The notes under the pieces are model-generated. The model was not told the origin of the DNA, searched no databases, and worked only from the letters and a program-made list of their open reading frames with translations. From positions 67,180 through 118,868 of the forward strand of contig JANQWK010000025.1 of assembly GCA_030729925.1 (NCBI GenBank): DNA of 51,689 bases, read 5' to 3'. The translations under genes and the position numbers were made by a program. The DNA is from Saprospiraceae bacterium (GTDB taxonomy: Bacteria > Bacteroidota > Bacteroidia > Chitinophagales > Saprospiraceae). Positions 45,674-51,689 of the stretch are shown in pieces; positions within the stretch are counted from its first letter, which is position 1, and the number at the start of each line of letters is the position of its first letter.

Positions 45674-47809
45674 ATGGCACAGATTGACAAATTTAGTTAC
45701 GACAATGGGATTGTGAGGAACTTTGCCGTTGCCACGGCACTTTGGGGGGTAGTCGGGATGACGGTTGGTTTGCTGGCGGCTTTCCAGCTCATTTTCCCCT
45801 CATGGAATCTCGGCCTTGCAGAAACGACTTTTGGTCGGATTCGCCCCCTGCACACCAACGCTGCGATATTTGCTTTCGTTGGAAATGGAATTTTTATGGG
45901 AGTGTATTACTCCTTACAGCGTTTGCTGAAGGCACGCATGTATAGCGATGCGCTGAGCAAGTTTCACTTTTGGGGCTGGCAGGCAATTATTTTGGCAGCA
46001 GCCGTGACCTTACCATTGGGTTTTACGAGTGCACATGAATACGCAGAATTGGAGTGGCCGATTGACATAGCCATTGCGCTGGTGTGGGTAGCTTTTGGGA
46101 TCAATATGTTTGGAACCATTCTGAAAAGGAGAGAAAACCACTTGTACGTGGCGATCTGGTTTTATATCGCCACCTGGGTTACCGTTACGGTATTGCACAT
46201 TGGCAACAACCTGGAACTTCCTGTACACGGGATGAAAAGTTATCCTGTGTTTGCAGGCGTACAGGATGCCCTCATTCAGTGGTGGTATGGCCACAATGCA
46301 GTGGCTTTTTTCCTGACAACACCCTACCTGGGTTTGATGTATTACTTCATGCCAAAGGCAGCGAACCGGCCGGTATTTTCCTATAAACTTTCCATCATAC
46401 ACTTTTGGGCACTTATCTTCATCTACATTTGGGCAGGGCCACACCACTTGTTGTACACGGCACTTCCCGATTGGGCACAATCTCTTGGAACCGTATTTTC
46501 TATCATGCTTATTGCTCCTTCCTGGGGAGGTATGCTCAACGGATTATTGACTTTGAGAGGTGCTTGGGACAGGGTCAGGACGGATCCTATTTTGAAATTT
46601 ATGGTGGTAGCGGTGACGGCTTATGGGATGGCTACTTTTGAAGGCCCAATGTTGTCCATCAAGTCTGTGAATGCGATCAGCCACTATACCGACTGGACCA
46701 TTGGCCACGTACACGTGGGGACCTTGGGCTGGAACGGTATGCTTACTTTTGGTATCCTTTACTGGTTACTTCCGCGCATTTATAATACCAAACTATACTC
46801 CAACAAACTGGCTAATGCCCACTTCTGGATCGGTACAATGGGTATTTTGTTTTATGCCATTCCACTGTACTGGGCCGGATGGACACAGAGCTTGATGTGG
46901 AAAGAATTTACGCCAGACGGATTTTTGAAATACGGCAACTTCTTGGAAACGGTTACTCAGATTCTTCCTATGTACGCCATGCGTGCACTTGGCGGAACGC
47001 TTTATCTCAGCGGTGTTTTTGTGATGGTGTATAACCTCCGTAAAACAATGGCGAGCGGAACTTTGGTAAGGGACGAGATGACCGAAGCACCTGCAAGGGA
47101 AGTAGCGCATCATGAAGGCGTAAAAGAACACTGGCACAGATGGATTGAGCGCAGACCAGTGCAAATGTTGCTCGCAAGTACCGTACTCATCCTGATTGGC
47201 GGTCTGATCGAGATCACTCCTATGGTTTTGATTGACAGTAATGTTCCTAAAATTGCCTCGGTAGAACCCTATACGCCGCTGGAACTTGAAGGTCGTGACA
47301 TCTATATCAGAGAAGGTTGTCTGGGCTGCCATTCTCAAATGGTGAGACCTTTCCGTTCGGAGACAGAGCGCTATGGTGATTATTCCAAATCGGGTGAGTT
47401 TGTTTACGATCGGCCATTCCTTTGGGGAAGCAAGCGCACGGGGCCGGATTTGCATCGCCTGGGCGGCAAATATCCCGATAGCTGGCACTACAACCACATG
47501 CTGGATCCGACCAGTATGTCGCCGGGATCCATCATGCCTCCTTACCCCTGGTTGATCGAGGATGACCTCAATACCGAATACACGCAGGCAAAAATCAAAA
47601 CCCTCCGGAAATTGGGTACGCCCTATCCTATGGGATATGAGGAAATTGCGCTGGACGACTTACAAAGACAGGCTAAATCCGTTGCGGCGAGCTTGAATGG
47701 CGATGGAATTAAAGAAGAAGGCTTGGAAAACAAGGAAATAATTGCCTTGATTGCTTACCTGCAAAGGCTGGGAACGGATATCAAACCCAAGCCGGAAGCT
47801 GGAAATTGA
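45674..47809 (+). CDS. ccoNO: CcoNO: fused cbb3-type cytochrome c oxidase subunits I and II
   Basis: The protein has 711 residues from the ATG at 45674 (MAQIDKFSYDNG). The first about 490 residues are CcoN: 12 or more TM helices with heme and copper ligand regions RPLHTNAAIFAFVGNGIFMGVYY, WWYGHNAVAFFLTTPYLG and TDWTIGHVHVGTLGWNGM. After a cytosolic linker and a TM helix (about 515-535) comes CcoO: IYIREGCLGCHSQMVRPFR with the c-type heme motif CLGCH, then GPDLHRLGGKYPD and PGSIMPPYPWL. Separate ccoN and ccoO are usual in proteobacteria; the fusion is common in Bacteroidota. It reduces oxygen at low tension and pumps protons. Confidence 0.95.
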   Translation: MAQIDKFSYDNGIVRNFAVATALWGVVGMTVGLLAAFQLIFPSWNLGLAETTFGRIRPLHTNAAIFAFVGNGIFMGVYYSLQRLLKARMYSDALSKFHFWGWQAIILAAAVTLPLGFTSAHEYAELEWPIDIAIALVWVAFGINMFGTILKRRENHLYVAIWFYIATWVTVTVLHIGNNLELPVHGMKSYPVFAGVQDALIQWWYGHNAVAFFLTTPYLGLMYYFMPKAANRPVFSYKLSIIHFWALIFIYIWAGPHHLLYTALPDWAQSLGTVFSIMLIAPSWGGMLNGLLTLRGAWDRVRTDPILKFMVVAVTAYGMATFEGPMLSIKSVNAISHYTDWTIGHVHVGTLGWNGMLTFGILYWLLPRIYNTKLYSNKLANAHFWIGTMGILFYAIPLYWAGWTQSLMWKEFTPDGFLKYGNFLETVTQILPMYAMRALGGTLYLSGVFVMVYNLRKTMASGTLVRDEMTEAPAREVAHHEGVKEHWHRWIERRPVQMLLASTVLILIGGLIEITPMVLIDSNVPKIASVEPYTPLELEGRDIYIREGCLGCHSQMVRPFRSETERYGDYSKSGEFVYDRPFLWGSKRTGPDLHRLGGKYPDSWHYNHMLDPTSMSPGSIMPPYPWLIEDDLNTEYTQAKIKTLRKLGTPYPMGYEEIALDDLQRQAKSVAASLNGDGIKEEGLENKEIIALIAYLQRLGTDIKPKPEAGN

Positions 47810-47831
47810 TGATCTGCTAAAACGAAAAATT

Positions 47832-48029
47832 ATGTTTAAATATATCCTGGAAGGGGCCGGAGACATCAACTGGATGGCAATTTTTGCACTGCTGACCTTC
47901 TTTAGCATGTTTGTGATCACGGCCTGGGTGGTTTTACTGAAAGACAAATCGTACACCGACAAAATGGCACATCTGCCTTTGGAAGAAGCCAATTCTATAA
48001 ACGATGAAATGCAAGACCATGAAAAATAA
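47832..48029 (+). CDS. ccoQ: CcoQ-like small membrane subunit
   Basis: The protein has 65 residues from the ATG at 47832. One TM helix (about 15-36: MAIFALLTFFSMFVITAWVVLL) is followed by a charged tail. Position and topology fit CcoQ, which stabilises the oxidase, but sequence conservation in this family is low. The last codons overlap the start of ccoP by 11 nt, so the two are translationally coupled. Confidence 0.7.
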   Translation: MFKYILEGAGDINWMAIFALLTFFSMFVITAWVVLLKDKSYTDKMAHLPLEEANSINDEMQDHEK

Positions 48030-48957
48030 GTTGTTAAAATCAATTGCTGCGGTTGTTATCCTTTCGACTCCGGCGCTACAACTTTGGGCGCAGGGAGCAG
48101 CCGCGCCCGCAGATATCCACCATGTGGAACGCACACTTGGAAATACCGTTCTGGTTGCCGGGGCGATCATTATTGCTTTTGCCATCGGCGTACTGCTTTA
48201 CCTGAACAATATGCTACTACAGGTACAGCGCGTCCGATATATGGATGAACATGGGATCAAAGTGCCGGAAAAAGTGGTAGTTGCCAGAAAAGAATCTTGG
48301 TTGGAGACCTGGTACAAGCGCATGACGGGTACCGTACCGCTTGAAAAGGAGGAGGATATTATGTTCGATCACGCTTATGATGGGATTCGGGAGTTGGATA
48401 ACAAGCTTCCACCTTGGTGGGTAGCTATGTTTTATATTTCCATAGCGTTTGCATTTGTTTATTTTGGCTATTTCCATCTCTCCGGATACGGTATGGGGTC
48501 TAAAGAGACCTACGAGGCAGAAATGGTGGAAGCCAAACAAGCGGTAAAAGCATACCTGGCAAGCCAGGCTGCTCAGGTGGACGAGACCAACGTGACCATC
48601 CTGGAAGACGAGGGTGCTATCGCTTTGGGGAAGTCTATTTATACCGCTAACTGCGTGGCCTGTCATGGTACGAACGGAGAAGGTGGGGTAGGCCCCAATT
48701 TTTCAGATGCTTATTGGATTCATGGCGGCGATATCAAAGATATCTTCAAAACTATTAAATACGGAGTGCCTGAAAAGGGGATGATTTCCTGGCAGGCACA
48801 GTTGCGCCCCGAGGATATGCAGAAAGTGGCCAGCTATGTATTGAGTTTTCAGGGTACGAATCCACCTAATGGCAAGGCTCCTGAGGGAGAATTATATACC
48901 CCTGTGCAAGCTGCCGAGCAGGACTCTACCGGCACACAAATGAGTATGGTTCGATAA
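48019..48957 (+). CDS. ccoP: CcoP: cbb3 oxidase subunit III with one heme c site
   Basis: The protein has 312 residues from the ATG at 48019; an ATG at 48004 would add five residues within ccoQ. It starts with a signal-like hydrophobic segment (ending LWAQGAAAP) and a TM helix (about 42-62). A FixP-type helix follows, LPPWWVAMFYISIAFAFVYFGYFHLSG. Only one c-type heme motif is present, ANCVACHGTNGEGGVGPNFSDAYW, with the axial Met probably in KGMISWQ. Most proteobacterial CcoP proteins carry two. It should pass electrons to CcoO. Confidence 0.92.
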   Translation: MKNKLLKSIAAVVILSTPALQLWAQGAAAPADIHHVERTLGNTVLVAGAIIIAFAIGVLLYLNNMLLQVQRVRYMDEHGIKVPEKVVVARKESWLETWYKRMTGTVPLEKEEDIMFDHAYDGIRELDNKLPPWWVAMFYISIAFAFVYFGYFHLSGYGMGSKETYEAEMVEAKQAVKAYLASQAAQVDETNVTILEDEGAIALGKSIYTANCVACHGTNGEGGVGPNFSDAYWIHGGDIKDIFKTIKYGVPEKGMISWQAQLRPEDMQKVASYVLSFQGTNPPNGKAPEGELYTPVQAAEQDSTGTQMSMVR

Positions 48958-48969
48958 CACAACATCTTT

Positions 48970-50385
48970 ATGGAAGATTTTAACTACCAAGATTCGGAGG
49001 AGTTTAGAGACTCGATTGCAACTGTTGACAAACAGGGAAAGCGAATCTGGGTGTACCCCAAAAAACCAAAAGGTAAATTCACTTCCGCACGGACGTATGT
49101 AAGCTGGGTGCTACTTGCCTTCTTGTTTGGAATGCCATTTGTAAAGGTGAATGGAGAGCCGTTGCTCTTGTTTAATGTCCTGGAACGGAAATTTATCATC
49201 TTTGGCTTGTTTTTTGGCCCTCAGGACTTTTATTTACTGGGTCTGGCGATGATCACCCTGATCGTTTTCATCGTGCTGTTTACAGTAGTGTTCGGGCGTT
49301 TGTTTTGTGGCTGGGTGTGTCCCCAGACGATCTTCATGGAAATGGTGTTCAGGAAAATTGAATACTGGATCGAAGGGGATTATACTGCCCAGATGCGTTT
49401 GAATGCAGCGCCCTGGACGCGGGAAAAGGTAGTCAAAAAAGCAGGCAAGCAGATCATTTTCTTTTTGATCGCAGTACTCGTCGCAAATACCTTCCTGTCG
49501 TATATCATTGGCGTAGAGGAGGTCATCAAAATAGCCACCGAGCCGGTTTCAGCGAATTTGAGCGGTTTTATCGCCATGCTGTTGTTTTCCGGCGCTTTTT
49601 ATTTCGTCTTTTCCTATATGCGCGAACAGGTGTGTATTGCTATTTGTCCCTATGGTCGCCTGCAAAGTGTGCTGCTTGACAAAAATTCGATTGTGGTAGC
49701 GTATGATCATGTGAGGGGCGAACCAAGGGGGAGGATCAAAAAATCTAAAGAGGTTGAGCCTGCTGCTGCACCCTTGGGCGATTGCATTGCTTGTAACCTT
49801 TGTGTAAAGGTCTGTCCTACAGGGATTGACATCCGAAATGGCACTCAGCTGGAATGCGTAAATTGCACAGCTTGTATAGATGCTTGCGATGAGGTGATGG
49901 ACAAAGTAGAGCGCCCCCGTGGCCTGATCCGATACGATAGCCTCGCCGGGATTGAAGAAAAACGGCAGCGTATTTTCACCCCCAGGGTGATTGCCTATTC
50001 GGCAGTACTGACCGTTTTGCTTGCGCTAAATGTCGTTTTCCTTACAGGAAGAACAAGCGTGGATACTTTGATTCTTCGCACGCCGGGAATGCTGTATCAG
50101 GAAGTGGATGAGACCTACATCAGCAATTTGTACAATTTTCAGATCATCAACAAGACCGATGAAGTGATGCCTATCACGTTCAGACTGGCATCCGATGCCG
50201 GACGTATCAAAATGGTCGGAGCCGCCCCACAGACTAAACCTAATGATATGGTGGAGGGGGCACTATTTATTGAGATGGAGCGCGATAAACTGGAGGGGCG
50301 GAAGAATAGCGTGGTGATTGAAGTATATTCCGGTGACAAACTGATTGATCGCATTACAACAAATTTTTTGGGCCCTGCCCGATAA
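48970..50385 (+). CDS. ccoG: CcoG: cbb3 assembly ferredoxin-like protein
   Basis: This membrane iron-sulfur protein of 471 residues is now known in other bacteria as a Cu(II) reductase for cbb3 assembly. TM helices are near the N-terminus (about 38-55, 80-100) and at about 160-220 and 335-355. Cys motifs include FCGWVCPQTIFMEM and CIAICPYGRLQS, followed by two 4Fe-4S sets CIACNLCVKVCP and CVNCTACIDACDEVM. The C-terminal 110 residues form the FixG Ig-like domain (NLYNFQIINKTDEVMPITF). It follows ccoP by 12 nt. Confidence 0.94.
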   Translation: MEDFNYQDSEEFRDSIATVDKQGKRIWVYPKKPKGKFTSARTYVSWVLLAFLFGMPFVKVNGEPLLLFNVLERKFIIFGLFFGPQDFYLLGLAMITLIVFIVLFTVVFGRLFCGWVCPQTIFMEMVFRKIEYWIEGDYTAQMRLNAAPWTREKVVKKAGKQIIFFLIAVLVANTFLSYIIGVEEVIKIATEPVSANLSGFIAMLLFSGAFYFVFSYMREQVCIAICPYGRLQSVLLDKNSIVVAYDHVRGEPRGRIKKSKEVEPAAAPLGDCIACNLCVKVCPTGIDIRNGTQLECVNCTACIDACDEVMDKVERPRGLIRYDSLAGIEEKRQRIFTPRVIAYSAVLTVLLALNVVFLTGRTSVDTLILRTPGMLYQEVDETYISNLYNFQIINKTDEVMPITFRLASDAGRIKMVGAAPQTKPNDMVEGALFIEMERDKLEGRKNSVVIEVYSGDKLIDRITTNFLGPAR

Positions 50386-50402
50386 CAGAAAATTAGTTTT
50401 TT

Positions 50403-50843
50403 ATGAAACTGCATTGGGGACACGGAATAGCCATCTTTTACAGTCTGTTTGTAGCGGTTCTGGTTTTTCAGGTAATCCGGTCAACCGCTTATGACAACAG
50501 CCTGGTATCAGAGGCTTACTATAAAGATGACATCAACTATCAACAGCATTACGACAAGCTTCAAAATACGCTTTCGGTGGGAGATGATTTCAAGGTCGTT
50601 GCCGACAAAGATGCCGGTTTTGTTGAATTGAGCTTTCCATCCTACCATAAAGATGTTTCCGGAGTGATTTACTTTTTTAATCCTACCAGCAGTGGCAAGG
50701 ATGTTAAGTTTCCCATCAAGGCCAATGCCGAAAATGTGCAGCGCATTCCGACAGCAGCATTGAGTGAGGGTTTATGGAAACTCAAAGTGGACTGGACTGC
50801 GGCGTCGAAGGCTTATTATTCTGAAACAGCAATAACCCTGTAA
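50403..50843 (+). CDS. ccoH: CcoH/FixH-like cbb3 assembly protein
   Basis: This protein of 146 residues has one N-terminal TM helix (about 6-23, HGIAIFYSLFVAVLVFQVI). Then comes YDNSLVSEAYYKDDINYQQHYDKLQN, which matches the FixH pattern (LVxxxYYxxxxxYq), and a beta-rich periplasmic domain ending in GLWKLKVDWTAASKAYYSE. FixH is needed for oxidase maturation. It follows ccoG by 17 nt. Confidence 0.88.
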   Translation: MKLHWGHGIAIFYSLFVAVLVFQVIRSTAYDNSLVSEAYYKDDINYQQHYDKLQNTLSVGDDFKVVADKDAGFVELSFPSYHKDVSGVIYFFNPTSSGKDVKFPIKANAENVQRIPTAALSEGLWKLKVDWTAASKAYYSETAITL

Positions 50844-50846
50844 AGC

Positions 50847-51551
50847 ATGGCCTGGATCTGGGCAGCTTTTTCCATGGGCTTGGTCGGCAGCTTGCATTGT
50901 GTGGGGATGTGTGGTCCCCTGATGCTGGCTGTTCCTTACAGCGCTACCCAAAAAATGAATATTTTGGTGGAGGTGTTTACCTATCAGCTGGGTAGAATTC
51001 TGGTGTATGCGCTTTTGGGAGCCTTGATAGGATGGGTGGGAAAAGGCTTGTATTTGGCAGGCTTGCAGTCGTTTTTCTCTGTTGCTACAGGGGTAATTTT
51101 ACTCATCGCTGTCTTCCTTTCTTTTGATCTGGAAAATTTCATTACCCGCCTCCCTTTCATGGAAAAATTAAACACGCTGGTAAAATCCAGAGTCAATGCC
51201 TTGTGGAAAAAACAGGGAAGCGGTTTTCACCTGAAAATAGGTATGCTGAATGGCCTACTGCCTTGCGGACTGGTATATCTTGCCATTGCCGGCGCTGTTA
51301 CGATGCCAAATGTTCTGACCAGCACCCTGTACATGACCAGTTTTGGCTTGGGCACCCTGCCCCTCCTCGTACTGACTATTTTGGCCGGACAGCGACTGAG
51401 CCTATCCTGGCGCAGCCGCCTGCAAAGACTCTACCCCCTTTTCGTGGCCGCAGTTGGCCTATTCCTCATTGTCAGAGGCCTTGAATTTGATGTTCCCCGC
51501 ACATTTGATTTCTGGCAACTATCCCAGGGCGATGTCCCAGTATGCCATTAG
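50847..51551 (+). CDS. TauE/SafE-like membrane protein of cbb3 clusters
   Basis: This protein of 234 residues has about six TM helices and starts MAWIWAAFSMGLVGSLHCVGMCGPLM. The HCxGMCGP motif and overall layout match the sulfite-exporter TauE/SafE-like family regularly found at the end of cco clusters. It has been proposed to aid copper handling through the Cys/His motif, but this is unproven. Later marks are GMLNGLLPCGLVYLAIAGA. It lies only 3 nt after ccoH. Confidence 0.88.
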   Translation: MAWIWAAFSMGLVGSLHCVGMCGPLMLAVPYSATQKMNILVEVFTYQLGRILVYALLGALIGWVGKGLYLAGLQSFFSVATGVILLIAVFLSFDLENFITRLPFMEKLNTLVKSRVNALWKKQGSGFHLKIGMLNGLLPCGLVYLAIAGAVTMPNVLTSTLYMTSFGLGTLPLLVLTILAGQRLSLSWRSRLQRLYPLFVAAVGLFLIVRGLEFDVPRTFDFWQLSQGDVPVCH

Positions 51552-51575
51552 CAATAAAAGCTAGTTCAATTTCAG

Positions 51576-51613
51576 GCTATCCCTTCGGGAAAAAATTTTT
51601 CCGAAGGGATAGC
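51576..51613 (+). terminator. Strong dyad after the cco cluster
   Basis: GCTATCCCTTCGG and CCGAAGGGATAGC form a perfect 13-bp stem around a GAAAAAATTTTT centre, 25 nt after the last cco gene. It lacks a directly following T-run; a TTACTTTTTT comes 12 nt later within element R7. It is a plausible transcript end or mRNA-stabilising hairpin. Confidence 0.6.
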
Positions 51614-51624
51614 GCTATGGCGAT

Positions 51625-51689
51625 GTTACTTTTTTGAATGTCGAGGTATTAATAAGGGTAATCAGGTGCAAGGCACCTTAAAGTGCCTT
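51625..51689 (+). repeat. Dispersed nested-palindrome element, copy R7 (cut by window end)
   Basis: Copy 7 of 7, beginning GTTACTTTTTTG and continuing through TATTAATAAGGGTAA and the left arm into the right arm, where the window ends. It follows the cco cluster in the sense direction, as R1-R3 follow their genes. Confidence 0.85.

Overview
This window comes from a member of the phylum Bacteroidota. The evidence is the absence of Shine-Dalgarno sequences, promoter-like TAnnTTTG boxes upstream of several genes, a fused CcoNO oxidase subunit, a HisIE/HisB bifunctional histidine operon, and ECF sigma/anti-sigma and DUF547 genes of Bacteroidota type. A Saprospiria-like lineage is a guess from overall protein flavour and cannot be proved here. 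No insertion sequence, prophage or CRISPR array is visible.

Layout. 1-395: 3' part of a PepSY-like lipoprotein gene, minus strand. 705-3649: two tandem secreted M20 amidohydrolases. 4061-4555: ogt. 4631-11671: a complete histidine operon, hisG-D-C-B-H-A-F-IE, on the minus strand. It is preceded by a His-rich leader peptide, a terminator-type attenuator and a tRNA-Phe gene that probably shares its promoter. 12071-12895: a degenerate MtfA-like membrane protein. 13110-17227: clpB and a sodium/solute symporter. 17524-22249: a compact four-gene minus-strand unit encoding an ATP-grasp ligase with a helix-hairpin-helix tail, a class I glutamine amidotransferase, a second ATP-grasp-like protein, and an HD hydrolase fused to a Pycsar-effector-type membrane domain. 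22570-24275: ald and tsaE. 24369-29040: gyrB and a class II ribonucleotide reductase with DnaA-box-like sites upstream. 29207-37820: a secreted FecR-like protein, a membrane-anchored MutS-like ATPase, an XRE/RamB-type regulator, dipeptidyl peptidase IV, smpB, a DUF547 protein and an alpha/beta hydrolase. 37809-39786: an ECF sigma factor and its presumed membrane anti-sigma protein, which carries a beta-barrel-like C-terminus. 40383-42983: a ParC-type topoisomerase subunit A. 43003-51551: a cbb3 oxidase cluster, ccoI-S-NO-Q-P-G-H plus a TauE/SafE-like gene.

A dispersed intergenic element of about 75 bp (with a looser flank to about 100 bp) occurs seven times, the last copy cut by the window end. 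Its core is a nested palindrome: a 15-bp inverted repeat around TTAA, each arm of which is itself a small inverted repeat. The copies lie between functional blocks, and four of the seven sit just 3' of a gene in the same orientation.

The best candidates for something new are the ATP-grasp/amidotransferase/HD-PycTM operon, the tRNA-Phe-linked histidine attenuator and the repeat family. Most of the rest is housekeeping. All functional names come from reading motifs; no database search was possible.
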